Origin: Ectorhizobium quercum
Lineage (GTDB): Bacteria > Pseudomonadota > Alphaproteobacteria > Rhizobiales > Rhizobiaceae
NCBI RefSeq assembly: GCF_026552795.1
Contig: NZ_JANFPI010000003.1
Coordinates: 620,001-684,000 of the forward strand
Length of the DNA: 64,000 nucleotides
Reading direction: 5' to 3'
Part shown: in pieces, positions 18,276 to 26,568 of the stretch
How positions within the stretch are numbered: position 1 is the first letter of the stretch
How the letters are laid out: each line of letters opens with the position of its first letter
Made by a program: the position numbers and the translations under genes
Notes under the pieces: generated by a model
The model's database searches: none
The model's input: the letters and a program-made list of their open reading frames with translations, nothing else
Told to the model about the DNA's origin: nothing

Positions 18276-18887
18276 ATGAAAAAGACCACCGCATTCCTGA
18301 GCGCAGGTCTTCTGGCCGCCTGCATGAACATCGTGCTGCCGCAGCCGGCGGCCGCCATTCCGCCGATCATGCGCATTGCCGGCCTCACCAACCCGCCGAT
18401 CGGGCATTACGAGTTCTGCAAGGCCAACCCTTCGGAATGCAAGCCGAACGGCGCGGATGCGGGACCGATGACGCTCACCGAACAGCGCTGGCGCAGCATT
18501 CTCGACGTCAACTATACGGTCAACGCCGAAATCACGCCGATGACGGACATGGAAATCTACGGCGTTGAGGAATACTGGACCTATCCCACGACGGCAGGCG
18601 ACTGCGAGGACTTCGTTCTGGAAAAGCGCAAGCGCCTGATCGAGCGCGGCTTCTCCCCGAGCAACCTGCTGATCACGGTCGTCCTCCAGCCGAACGGCGA
18701 CGGCCACGCCGTCCTGACCGTTCGTACGGATCGCGGCGATTTCGTCCTCGACAACATGCGCAACAAGGTCATGCTCTGGTCGGAGACCGAATATACCTAT
18801 CTCAAGCGCCAGGCGAGCAACAATCCCGCCCGCTGGATGAAGATCCAGGATGGCCGCACCGTCGCGGTCGGCAGCGTCGGACAGTAA
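18276..18887 (+). CDS. Transglutaminase-like cysteine peptidase (BTLCP, PF06035)
   Basis: 203 residues. The signal peptide is cleaved near residue 27 (PQPAAA-IPP), so it is periplasmic. The Cys-His-Asp triad is visible: TAGDCEDFVLEKR (C110), GHAVLTV (H144) and FVLDN (D159). The family is related to LapG-type peptidases, but the short alphaproteobacterial branch has no proven substrate. GGGGA nine bases before the ATG supports the start, and an earlier in-frame start would destroy the signal peptide. The upstream DNA is unusually AT-rich, and tandem hairpins follow. Confidence 0.88.
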   Translation: MKKTTAFLSAGLLAACMNIVLPQPAAAIPPIMRIAGLTNPPIGHYEFCKANPSECKPNGADAGPMTLTEQRWRSILDVNYTVNAEITPMTDMEIYGVEEYWTYPTTAGDCEDFVLEKRKRLIERGFSPSNLLITVVLQPNGDGHAVLTVRTDRGDFVLDNMRNKVMLWSETEYTYLKRQASNNPARWMKIQDGRTVAVGSVGQ

Positions 18888-18899
18888 ACGTTCCGTCTC

Positions 18900-18966
18900 A
18901 CCGGCATCCATCGGATGCCGGTGTTTGAAAAGCCGGCTCCCCCGTGTCCCCGGGAGCCGGCTTTTT
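18900..18966 (+). terminator. Tandem hairpin terminator after the cysteine peptidase gene
   Basis: ACCGGCATCC (18900-18909) pairs with GGATGCCGGT (18913-18922). Immediately after, AAAAGCCGGCTCCC (18928-18941) pairs with GGGAGCCGGCTTTT (18952-18965), with a T run at its end. The second hairpin alone would be an efficient terminator. Confidence 0.9.
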
Positions 18967-18984
18967 ACATGCCGGAAGACGGAA

Positions 18985-18999
18985 TTAACGCTCCGTTAA
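18985..18999 (+). promoter_or_regulatory. CtrA-type box TTAA-N7-TTAA
   Basis: TTAACGCTCCGTTAA has exactly seven bases between two TTAA elements, the spacing of the full CtrA site. It is also a perfect inverted repeat (TTAACG/CGTTAA). It lies 85 bases before the ATG at 19084 and just after a terminator, as expected for a promoter-proximal site. Another dimeric regulator could equally use this palindrome. Confidence 0.5.
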
Positions 19000-19083
19000 G
19001 CACGATGGTCAAACGTCTTCGCCGAGAGACGATCCTGAATCGGGCACGCCCGGCCGGACCGTCGCCGGCAGGACGCAACGACC

Positions 19084-19806
19084 ATGACCACCGATACGCC
19101 CGAGGAAGCCCCGCTCTTGTCGAACCGCACCCTGCGGCGCGCAACGGCGGCCGTCGTGCTTCTGGTCGCACTCATGGCCGCCGTCAACCTGGCCGGACAC
19201 TGGGCCGGGGAGCGCATCGCGCTGGCCGGACACACGGACAGCACCGAAATATTCGCCATAACCGTCGGCCAGGACCGGCTGGAACTGCCCGCCAACGTCA
19301 TCCGCTTCCCGCAGGCGCGGGTCAGCGGCCCCGCCGACAGGATCGACCTCTATCTGGCATGGCCGGATATGACGGGCTACGGCACGAACAACAGCGCCAC
19401 CTTCAACGAAACCGACCGGCCCGGCCGCATCATCTTCCTGCACCTCAGCCAGAGCACGATGTCGCGGGACATGTCCGGCCGTCTGGACCCGATCTACAGG
19501 GGCCTTTTCGAAGGACAGCCGACCACCTTCGACGCAGGGCTTTCCCTCCACCGGCTGCGGCTGGATAGCGGCTACAACGGCGAGGTCATGCTGACCGGCA
19601 AGCGCGACGGCGAGGCCGATTACGCGGTGAGATGTATCCTTGCGACGGAGTATCGCCCCGCCTCCAACGCCGATTGCCAGCGCGACATCTTCGTCGGGCG
19701 CGATCTTTCCGTGCTCTACCGCTTTTCGAGCACGCTGCTGCCCGAATGGCGCGAAATCGATGAGGCGGTGCGCCGTTACGTCGAGCAACGGCTTGCGCGG
19801 CAATAG
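19084..19806 (+). CDS. Conserved rhizobial membrane-anchored protein, function unknown
   Basis: 240 residues. One membrane segment (about 22-42, ATAAVVLLVALMAAVNLAG) follows a short cytoplasmic N-terminus, so residues from about 45 on are periplasmic. The periplasmic part contains LPANVIRFPQARVSGPADRIDLYLAWPDM, a RIIFLHLS segment and two cysteines (RCILATEYRP, ADCQRDIFVG) that could form a disulfide. No enzyme motif is visible. I recognise it as a hypothetical protein seen in Rhizobiaceae. The CtrA-type palindrome upstream hints at cell-cycle expression. Confidence 0.7.
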   Translation: MTTDTPEEAPLLSNRTLRRATAAVVLLVALMAAVNLAGHWAGERIALAGHTDSTEIFAITVGQDRLELPANVIRFPQARVSGPADRIDLYLAWPDMTGYGTNNSATFNETDRPGRIIFLHLSQSTMSRDMSGRLDPIYRGLFEGQPTTFDAGLSLHRLRLDSGYNGEVMLTGKRDGEADYAVRCILATEYRPASNADCQRDIFVGRDLSVLYRFSSTLLPEWREIDEAVRRYVEQRLARQ

Positions 19807-19937
19807 CCGGCCGGCACCTCTTCGAATGCGAGGAAAAATCGAAACTTTTTCTTCATCATAAACCAGTTGGTAACGCCGGCCCCACTATTCTCTCTGGAAC
19901 GGCCGGTGGGGCAGGCCGGAAACATGCGAAACAGTAA

Positions 19938-21431
19938 ATGAGTATGGTAGTGTTCAAAGCTGCATCGAGCGAAACCGCTGGCAGGCGTCTTCATGTAGTT
20001 GTGGCGAAATTCGCGGGTATGGCGGCGGCGACGCTCCTCGCGATTTCGTTCATTGCATCCCCCGCCAAGGCCGACCCCAAATATGCAGGCATCGTCGTCG
20101 ATGCCCGCACCGGCAAGGTTCTCTACAGTGACGACGCCGATACGTTACGGTATCCGGCATCGCTCACCAAGATGATGACCCTTTATCTGACGTTCGAGGC
20201 GCTGGAGGCCAAGCGGATCACGCTCGACACGCCTGTTCCCGTCTCCAAGAACGCGGCGGCGGAACCTCCGTCGAAGCTCGGCGTCCGCGCCGGCGGCTCC
20301 CTTACCGTCGAACAGGCCATCATGGCGCTGATCACCCGTTCGGCCAATGATATCGCGACCGCGCTCGGCGAATTCATCGGCGGCTCGGAAGCCCGTTTCG
20401 CCCAGATGATGACGAACAAGGCCCACGCGCTCGGCATGACGCGCACGACCTATCGCAACGCCCACGGCCTGCCCAATACGGCGCAGATGACCACGGCGCG
20501 CGACCAGGCCCGCCTCGGCATGGCCCTTCGCCAGCATTTCCCGCAATATTACGGCTATTTCTCCACCCGCAGCTTCAATTTCGGCAAGCAGGTCATCGGC
20601 AATCACAACCGTCTTCTCGGCAATGTCCGTGGGGTCGACGGCATCAAGACGGGCTACACCCGCGCGGCCGGTTTCAACCTCGTCACCTCCGCGCAGGCCG
20701 ATGGCCGCTCCGTCGTGGGCGTCGTCATGGGCGGCAAGAGTGGCGCCAGCCGCGACCAGCAGATGCGCAAGCTCATCGCCACCTATATGCCGCAGGCCTC
20801 GCAGGGGCCCCTCAACGCCAGCGACCAGATCGCCGCGCTGCGTCCCGCCACGCCGCCGAAAAAGGCACCCGTGCCCGTTCCTGCCCCGCTTCCGACCGTC
20901 GCCGCTCCGTCGGTGGCCAAGGTGGCCGCCTCTACCGCTGCTGCTCCCCTTCCCGTCGCCTCCATTCCGGTTCCGGAAAGCCGCTACGGCGACGAGAGCA
21001 TGAAATCGGCCTATGCGGCGCCGCAGAGCCAGGCGCAGATCAAGGCCGCCGCGCCAGTGGCAGCCCTCATGGCGCCGGCGGCACGCGCGCCCGCACAGCT
21101 TCCGGCCGTCTCGTCGGCAGGCGAGGTCCCCGGCATCGACCGTACGACGACCGCATCGACCAAACCGGTGGCCGCGAGCAGCGAAAGCGGCTGGGTCATC
21201 CAGATCGGCGCAGCCCCCAACGAGAGCTCCGCCATGACCCTCCTCCAGGCTGCGCAGGAAAAGGGTGGACAGGTACTGCGTTCCGCCAAGCCCTTTACCG
21301 CGGCGTTCAATGCCAACGGCTCCGAGATCTACCGGGCGCGCTTCGCCGGGTTCGGCGATCAGAAGGCCGCGGTCAACGCCTGCAACGCGTTGAAGAAGAA
21401 GGGCATGAACTGCTGGGCGTCGCTGCAATAA
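19938..21431 (+). CDS. D-alanyl-D-alanine carboxypeptidase (S11) with SPOR domain, paralogue 2
   Basis: 497 residues. Signal peptide with a long n-region, cleaved near residue 45 (SPAKA-DPK). The catalytic motifs are SLTK (S75, K78), RSANDIATALGE (S-x-N) and KTGYTRAAGFN. A low-complexity Ala/Pro linker of more than 100 residues (about 300-415) leads to the SPOR domain (SGWVIQIGAAPNESSAMTLL to the end). It trims peptidoglycan pentapeptides, probably at septa. The linker is far longer than in paralogue 1, giving longer reach. The ATG at 19938 has no strong ribosome site; ATG 19944 is an in-frame alternative. Structured GC-rich repeats lie in the presumed leader (19875-19920). Confidence 0.9.
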   Translation: MSMVVFKAASSETAGRRLHVVVAKFAGMAAATLLAISFIASPAKADPKYAGIVVDARTGKVLYSDDADTLRYPASLTKMMTLYLTFEALEAKRITLDTPVPVSKNAAAEPPSKLGVRAGGSLTVEQAIMALITRSANDIATALGEFIGGSEARFAQMMTNKAHALGMTRTTYRNAHGLPNTAQMTTARDQARLGMALRQHFPQYYGYFSTRSFNFGKQVIGNHNRLLGNVRGVDGIKTGYTRAAGFNLVTSAQADGRSVVGVVMGGKSGASRDQQMRKLIATYMPQASQGPLNASDQIAALRPATPPKKAPVPVPAPLPTVAAPSVAKVAASTAAAPLPVASIPVPESRYGDESMKSAYAAPQSQAQIKAAAPVAALMAPAARAPAQLPAVSSAGEVPGIDRTTTASTKPVAASSESGWVIQIGAAPNESSAMTLLQAAQEKGGQVLRSAKPFTAAFNANGSEIYRARFAGFGDQKAAVNACNALKKKGMNCWASLQ

Positions 21432-21533
21432 GGCGGCGTCCCATGAAAGATCAAGGCGGGTCCGCCGGGCCGTCGATCAACCCGGCATCCGCCCTGATAA
21501 CCCTCGATCAGTATTGCGTAAACGAGGCATGCA

Positions 21534-21791
21534 ATGGCGAATAACGAAAGCGTTCTGGACAGCAGCCGCCCCCATTCCGGCGGCAGTTTCTCCCTGCACC
21601 CCCTTCACGAGGCGGCATTGCGGATTGCGGAATTCGGGCTGGCGAAACCGCGGGCGCGCACCCGGGATCTGGTTGCCCTCCTGGTCAGCCACGGCGCGCG
21701 CGCCTGGCGCAGCGGCCAACCGCAGGTGCAGGTGCATCTGCATGTCGCCATCCAGGCCGGGCGTCGCCCGGTCCACCTGCGGCTCCGCTGA
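21534..21791 (+). CDS. Small hypothetical protein, 85 residues
   Basis: Supported by GAGG six bases before the ATG and by GC-rich codon use in this frame. HPLHEAALRIAEFGLAKPRARTRDLVALLVSHGARAW suggests two helices. The rest, QVQVHLHVAIQAGRRPVHLRLR, would form strands. I do not recognise a family. A minus-strand frame of similar length covers the same bases but has no ribosome site that I can see, so the plus strand is preferred. It is convergent with DUF1489. Confidence 0.45.
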   Translation: MANNESVLDSSRPHSGGSFSLHPLHEAALRIAEFGLAKPRARTRDLVALLVSHGARAWRSGQPQVQVHLHVAIQAGRRPVHLRLR

Positions 21792-21800
21792 GCCCCGCCC

Positions 21801-22235
21801 TCAGAGCAGGCCGAGTTCGGCCAGTTCCCTGCGCAGGTCCTCGGGCATATCGGCCTCGCCGCTTTGCGATCCGAGATCGCGGGGAACATCCTCCGGCCTG
21901 TAATAGCGCCAGCCCTGAAAAGGCCGCTTCGGCTGCGGCGCAGTCTCGATCACGGCAGGCGCCAGAACGATGTCGCAATAGGAAATGCCATCCGCGCTTT
22001 TCACCGCCTCGAGCCCCAGTATCTGCTGGCGCGCCGCGACCTGTCCCTTGATGACCCAGTAAAGCGATCCGCCGTCCAGAATCTCCGGTACGCGCTTGGG
22101 CATCATGCGGGTCCGGTGGCGGCTATGCGGCTCCTGCCCGGCGGCCATTGCCGTCAGCGCGCGTTCGGCCACCCATTCCTTCAGGTCGGCGACGCTTTCC
22201 GCCCCGACGCATAGTTTGATCATGTGAAGGCTCAT
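21801..22235 (-). CDS. DUF1489 family protein
   Basis: 144 residues. MSLHMIKLCVGAESVADLKEW, HRTRMMPKRVPEILDGGSLYWVIKG and the later QRPFQGWRYYRPEDVPRDL-like block are the conserved features of this alphaproteobacterial family (PF07370). Cytoplasmic; no known function. I chose the ATG at 22235, which gives the usual family start; the longer frame to 22292 adds unrelated residues. Confidence 0.85.
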   Translation of the reverse strand: MSLHMIKLCVGAESVADLKEWVAERALTAMAAGQEPHSRHRTRMMPKRVPEILDGGSLYWVIKGQVAARQQILGLEAVKSADGISYCDIVLAPAVIETAPQPKRPFQGWRYYRPEDVPRDLGSQSGEADMPEDLRRELAELGLL

Positions 22236-22304
22236 GGAAACTTTGAAGTCCTTTTCCGCATGGCGGTCAAGTCCGGCCCGACAACGCTCCACAGCGGCCT
22301 GCCC

Positions 22305-23708
22305 CTAGCATTCGACCACATTGACCGCGAGGCCGCCGGTCGCGGTCTCCTTGTAGCGCTCGCTCATGTCGATACCCGTCTGCCGCATGGTCTCGATACA
22401 GGCATCGAGCGGCACAAAATGCGAGCCGTCGCCCTTCAGCGCCAGCGAGGCCGCCGTCACCGCCTTTACCGCCCCCATCGCGTTGCGCTCGATGCACGGC
22501 ACCTGCACGAGCCCGGCCACGGGATCGCATGTCATGCCGAGGTGATGTTCCAGCGCGATCTCGGCGGCGTTCTCCACCTGCGCCGGCGTGCCGCCCAGAA
22601 CGGCGACAAGACCGGCCGCGGCCATCGCCGCCGCCGAGCCGACCTCCCCCTGACAGCCGACCTCGGCCCCCGAGATGGAGGCGTTGTGCTTGATAATGCC
22701 GCCGATGGCCGCCGCGGTCAGCAGAAAATCATGCACCTCGCGCTGTCCCGCCTCGGGGTGGAAACGCAGGAAGTAGCGAAGCGTCGCGGGAACGACGCCG
22801 GCCGCACCGTTCGTCGGCGCGGTGACAACACGCCCGCCGGAAGCGTTCTCCTCGTTCACCGCCATCGCATAGACGCTCAGCCAGTCATTCGCCAGCAACG
22901 GATTGGGACGGTTGTTGCGCCATTCGGTCTCGAGGCGTTCGAGCATGTCCCGGGCGCGGCGGCGCACCTTCAGCCCGCCGGGCATGATGCCGCCTTCGCG
23001 CAAGCCCCGCTCGATGCAGGCGCTCATCGCAGCCCATACGGCATCGAGCCGCCGGTCGAGTTCCGCCGGACTCATGCGACATTCCTCGTTCGCCCGCTTC
23101 ATGGCGGCGATGCTATGGCCCGAGGCGGCCGACATGGCGAGCATCTCCCGCGCATTGGCGAAGGGAAACGGCACGGAATCGGCAGGCGCCTTGCCGCTTT
23201 CGCTGCGCCAGATCTCAAGCTCCTCTTCCGTCAGGACGAAGCCGCCGCCGATGGAATAATAGACCCTCCGCAACAGGTCCGCGCCGGATGCGTCGCGGGC
23301 GATGAACGTCATGCCGTTCGCATGGCCTTCGAGCGTCACATGCCGGTCGTAGATGAGATCGCGCGACGGATCGAAGCGGTAGCGGCCATGTCCCGGCGGC
23401 TCGACGCATTTGCGGTCCTCGACGGCGGCGACGATGGCGTCCATCGCATCGGGATCGACCGTATCCGGAGCGGCGCCGGTCAGGCCCAGGATGACCGCCC
23501 TGCCCGTTCCATGCCCGACGCCCGTATAGGCCAGCGAGCCGTGCAGGCTGACGAAAAGACAGTCGGCCGCGTCCTTCGCTCCGATGCGAACCAGATCGTC
23601 GAGAAATCGGTTGGCAGCGGTCATCGGCCCCATCGTATGGGAACTCGACGGGCCGATCCCGATCTTGAAAACATCGAAGACAGAAAGAAACATGCGGGAA
23701 GACGCCAT
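22305..23708 (-). CDS. sdaA: L-serine ammonia-lyase, single-chain iron-sulfur type
   Basis: Converts L-serine to pyruvate and ammonia with a [4Fe-4S] cluster. 467 residues with the fused beta and alpha domains. The start ([23 protein letters not shown]) is diagnostic. The cluster cysteines are in [24 protein letters not shown] and [14 protein letters not shown] 23708 and ATG 23693 (MFLSVFD) are both possible starts, and neither has a good ribosome site; most relatives begin at the second. It feeds serine carbon into pyruvate, upstream of the pyruvate dehydrogenase encoded later in the window. Confidence 0.95.
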   Translation of the reverse strand: MASSRMFLSVFDVFKIGIGPSSSHTMGPMTAANRFLDDLVRIGAKDAADCLFVSLHGSLAYTGVGHGTGRAVILGLTGAAPDTVDPDAMDAIVAAVEDRKCVEPPGHGRYRFDPSRDLIYDRHVTLEGHANGMTFIARDASGADLLRRVYYSIGGGFVLTEEELEIWRSESGKAPADSVPFPFANAREMLAMSAASGHSIAAMKRANEECRMSPAELDRRLDAVWAAMSACIERGLREGGIMPGGLKVRRRARDMLERLETEWRNNRPNPLLANDWLSVYAMAVNEENASGGRVVTAPTNGAAGVVPATLRYFLRFHPEAGQREVHDFLLTAAAIGGIIKHNASISGAEVGCQGEVGSAAAMAAAGLVAVLGGTPAQVENAAEIALEHHLGMTCDPVAGLVQVPCIERNAMGAVKAVTAASLALKGDGSHFVPLDACIETMRQTGIDMSERYKETATGGLAVNVVEC

Positions 23709-23843
23709 CCGGACCGGAATTCGAACGCTTATTCTGCATCAAACACGCCGCCCCTGAAAGCCCCGAAGCGGAGGCAACCGCCGAATGCAAAATGGCGCGG
23801 CCACACGGGCCACGCCATCGGGAATTCCTGCTATACCGAAAAC

Positions 23844-23945
23844 TCAGATGCCGCCGAACAGGAACGCGACGGCCATGACGAGCATAAACGCGATCAGGGC
23901 GCGGATCGTCACGCCCCAGCAGGATTTCTGTACGGTGTCTTCCAT
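23844..23945 (-). CDS. 33-residue membrane microprotein
   Basis: Too short for most gene finders. The product is MEDTVQKSCWGVTIRALIAF followed by MLVMAVAFLFGGI. A short charged N-terminus with one Cys leads into a single membrane helix of about 20 residues (VTIRALIAFMLVMAVAFLFGG). GGAG lies six bases before the ATG in CTGGAGTCATC, a good ribosome site. It sits between sdaA and the divergent DUF599 gene. No family known to me. It could regulate a membrane partner, as many microproteins of this shape do. Confidence 0.55.
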   Translation of the reverse strand: MEDTVQKSCWGVTIRALIAFMLVMAVAFLFGGI

Positions 23946-24088
23946 GATGACTCCAGATTCGTAAACGGGCGTCCACACGGAACGCCCTGCGCATCTGACT
24001 ATTCAAAAAGCATGGCGCTGACAACTGGCGAAAAAGGCAGAACTGTGGCCGATTTTGCGGCCCAGCCATGCGCCTGCTGCATGCTTGC

Positions 24089-24118
24089 ATGACAAAACAA
24101 GGGCTTGGCGTTTATATC
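24089..24118 (+). promoter_or_regulatory. Possible promoter of the DUF599 gene
   Basis: ATGACA (24089-24094) and TATATC (24113-24118) with an 18-base spacer, about 117 bases before ATG 24236. Five of six and four of six matches to the sigma-70-type consensus. Confidence 0.3.
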
Positions 24119-24235
24119 TCATATTGCTGAAATACCGGCCGCCGCCCCGTTCCGGCCGGAATATTGGCGACGGCGAGGCCTTGCCGGATCGGCACGCCTG
24201 CTTCATATCTTGCGATGTCATACATGGGGGGAGGC

Positions 24236-24916
24236 ATGACCACACTCGATTTCGTCGCGCTCGGATTTTTCTTCCTGCTCTGGACCGGATATTCCTGGCT
24301 GACGGCCGCGGAGCGGGTTCTGCCGCGGACGAGCCTGACACATGCCATGATCGAGCATCGGCGCGCATGGTTACGCAACGCACTGCGGCGCGACCTGCGC
24401 ATGATCGACACGCAAATTCTCGCGGGATTGCAGAACGGCACGGCCTTCTTTGCCTCAACGTCGATCTTCGCCATCGGCGGCTGCTTCGCGCTTCTCGGCG
24501 CCACCCAGCAGGTCGAGGTCGTGTTCAAGGACCTGCCCTTCGTCAGCTATGCCGGGCGCACGGCCTTCGAACTGAAGGTCATTGGCCTGACCGCCCTGTT
24601 CGGCTATTCCTTCTTCAAGTTCGGCTGGTCCTACCGGCTGTTCAACTATTGCACCATTCTCTTCGGCGGCCTGCCCATGACCAGGGACGTGGATAACGAC
24701 CTGAACGCGGCCGAGGATGCTGTGGAGCGCGCGGTGCAGATGAACATCATCGCCGCCGGCCACTTCAATGCGGGTCTGAGGGCGCTTTTTCTCTCCATCG
24801 GCTATCTCGGCTGGTTCATAGGACCGGCTGTCTTCATGGTCTCGACGGCCTTCATCATCGGCGTTCTCGTCAGGCGCCAGTTCTTCTCCCGGGCGCGGCT
24901 CGCGCTCTTGAATTGA
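24236..24916 (+). CDS. DUF599 family membrane protein
   Basis: 226 residues. LDFVALGFFFLLWTGYSWL at the start, a positively charged loop (HRRAWLRNALRRDLRMIDTQ), a second segment (FFASTSIFAIGGCFALLG), a third and a final pair (IGYLGWFIGPAVFMVSTAFIIGVLV) give four to five membrane helices, the layout of DUF599 (PF04654). GGGGGGAGG is directly upstream of ATG 24236, which fixes the start. Function unknown. Confidence 0.85.
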   Translation: MTTLDFVALGFFFLLWTGYSWLTAAERVLPRTSLTHAMIEHRRAWLRNALRRDLRMIDTQILAGLQNGTAFFASTSIFAIGGCFALLGATQQVEVVFKDLPFVSYAGRTAFELKVIGLTALFGYSFFKFGWSYRLFNYCTILFGGLPMTRDVDNDLNAAEDAVERAVQMNIIAAGHFNAGLRALFLSIGYLGWFIGPAVFMVSTAFIIGVLVRRQFFSRARLALLN

Positions 24917-25092
24917 GGCGTTTCGGAACATTTCGACGGAAAGCGCCGCGCATCGCAGCGGTGCCATGAAATTGCCGCGGTCTCGCCCTTTGAGGGTGCT
25001 GCCTGCACTGGCGGGAAACGGGAGCGACCGGGACGCCGCATAAAGGGCACGCGGCTTGCGCGATGCCCATCGGAAGCTCGGGAGGACCCTGC

Positions 25093-26049
25093 ATGACCGG
25101 CATGAAGACGACGATATCGCCGAAACGGATTCCTCTGCCCGACGCCGCGCGCGGCCTGGCCCTGCTGGCGATGGCCTCCTATCATTTCACCTGGGATCTC
25201 GAATTCTTCGGCTATCTGGCGCCGGGCACCGCCACCCAGGGCCTCTGGAAGCTCTATGCCCGCGGCATCGCATCGTCCTTCCTGTTTCTGGTCGGCTTCA
25301 GCCTCGTCCTCGCGCATGTTCACGGCATCCGGTGGAAACCGTTCGGCAAAAGGCTGGCGATGGTCGCCGCATCCGCCGCGGCGATCACCGTGGCGACGCT
25401 GTTCGCCTTTCCCGCTACGGCCATCTATTTCGGCATCCTGCATGCGATCGCCGCCGCGAGCGTGATCGGGCTTCTGTTCCTGCGCCTGCCCGTTGCGGTC
25501 ACGCTGCTGGCCGCCGCCGCCGTGCTCGCCGCGCCGCATTACCTGCATTCCCCGGCCTTCGATTCCTTCTGGCTGCTGTGGCTCGGGCTTGGCGAAACGC
25601 CGCCGCGGTCGAACGATTACGTGCCGCTGCTGCCCTGGCTGGCGCCGGTTCTCATCGGCATTGCCGCCGGCCGCCTGAGCATCCGCTTCGGCTTTCTCGA
25701 AAAAATGGCGAAGTGGCGCAACATGCCCCGCGTGCTGGTGCTGGCCGGGCAGCACAGTCTTCTCTTCTACCTGCTGCATCAGCCAATACTGATCGGTATC
25801 GTCTACCTGGCCTCGCTGGTCTATCCGCCGCCGGCAGCCGATCCCTCGCAATCCTACATCGGTTCCTGCGAAACATCCTGTACCGATGGCGGCAACGAGC
25901 CGGGCTTCTGCACGCGCTTCTGCGCATGCACGCTCGACCGCCTCCGCCAGCAGGAACTTCTGTCTCCATTCCTTGCCGGACAGATCAATCCGGGCGAAGA
26001 CGAGCGTATTGGCGCAATCGCCGAATCGTGTTCTCTTATCGAAGAATAA
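25093..26049 (+). CDS. DUF1624/heparan-alpha-glucosaminide N-acetyltransferase-like membrane protein with Cys-rich tail
   Basis: 318 residues. RIPLPDAARGLALLAMASYHFTWDLEFFGY opens the domain with the conserved Asp/Arg and the His in the first helix. About eight membrane segments follow, with QHSLLFYLLHQPILIG near the end. These are marks of DUF1624 acyltransferase-like proteins, thought to acetylate periplasmic sugars. After the last helix there is a tail of about 70 residues with CETSC, then C-TRF-C-A-C within 20 residues, plus a later Cys. GGAGG seven bases before ATG 25093 supports the start. The methyltransferase gene follows after 14 bases. Confidence 0.8.
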   Translation: MTGMKTTISPKRIPLPDAARGLALLAMASYHFTWDLEFFGYLAPGTATQGLWKLYARGIASSFLFLVGFSLVLAHVHGIRWKPFGKRLAMVAASAAAITVATLFAFPATAIYFGILHAIAAASVIGLLFLRLPVAVTLLAAAAVLAAPHYLHSPAFDSFWLLWLGLGETPPRSNDYVPLLPWLAPVLIGIAAGRLSIRFGFLEKMAKWRNMPRVLVLAGQHSLLFYLLHQPILIGIVYLASLVYPPPAADPSQSYIGSCETSCTDGGNEPGFCTRFCACTLDRLRQQELLSPFLAGQINPGEDERIGAIAESCSLIEE

Positions 26050-26063
26050 AGAGGATACGCCAA

Positions 26064-26543
26064 ATGAAAATGGCAGTTGACGCTTATCATATTCGGCCGC
26101 AAACCTTCCCTTGGCCGCCCGTTCATTTCGCAACGGCGATCATTGCGGCATTTATTCTTCGACAGGTCGCGCCGCTCGGGCTGACCGGCGGTGTCATGGC
26201 CGGCATTACAGGGACAATTCTTCTCTGCCTCAGCCTGTTTCTGGTCTTGTCTGCGGCAATCACTCTTCGCAACGGCGGCATGACCGTTCTGCCCCCGAAG
26301 GCCCCGCGCCACCTGATCACGCGCGGGCCGTTCCGCTACACGCGCAATCCCATCTATCTCGGCTATATCATGACGCTCGCCGCCTTCGGGCTGCTGGCGG
26401 CTGATGCCTGGTTCTTCATCGCGGCGATCGCTGCGGCTGTGGTGATGACCTTCGCCTCGATCCATCGCGAGGAAATCCATCTCCTCGCCCGCTTCGGCTC
26501 GGAATTCGAGCGCTATTGCCGCCGGACGCCGCGCTGGCTCTGA
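26064..26543 (+). CDS. Isoprenylcysteine carboxyl methyltransferase family protein
   Basis: 159 residues, four membrane helices. LITRGPFRYTRNPIYLGYIMTLAAFGLL is the SAM-binding ICMT signature, and HREEIHLLARFGSEFERYCRRTPRWL the conserved C-terminus with its E-E and F-x-x-Y-x-x-x-x-x-R-W pattern. Bacterial members methylate small lipophilic or thiol compounds rather than prenylated proteins. AGAGGA precedes ATG 26064. It probably forms an operon with the DUF1624 gene, so both may modify an envelope molecule. Confidence 0.85.
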   Translation: MKMAVDAYHIRPQTFPWPPVHFATAIIAAFILRQVAPLGLTGGVMAGITGTILLCLSLFLVLSAAITLRNGGMTVLPPKAPRHLITRGPFRYTRNPIYLGYIMTLAAFGLLAADAWFFIAAIAAAVVMTFASIHREEIHLLARFGSEFERYCRRTPRWL

Positions 26544-26568
26544 GCCGGTGCGCGGCGAAGGGTACAGG

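Noticed and set aside
21477-21776. Minus-strand frame of 99 codons opposite the small gene at 21534
   Set aside because: No ribosome site seen; the plus-strand frame has GAGG at good spacing.
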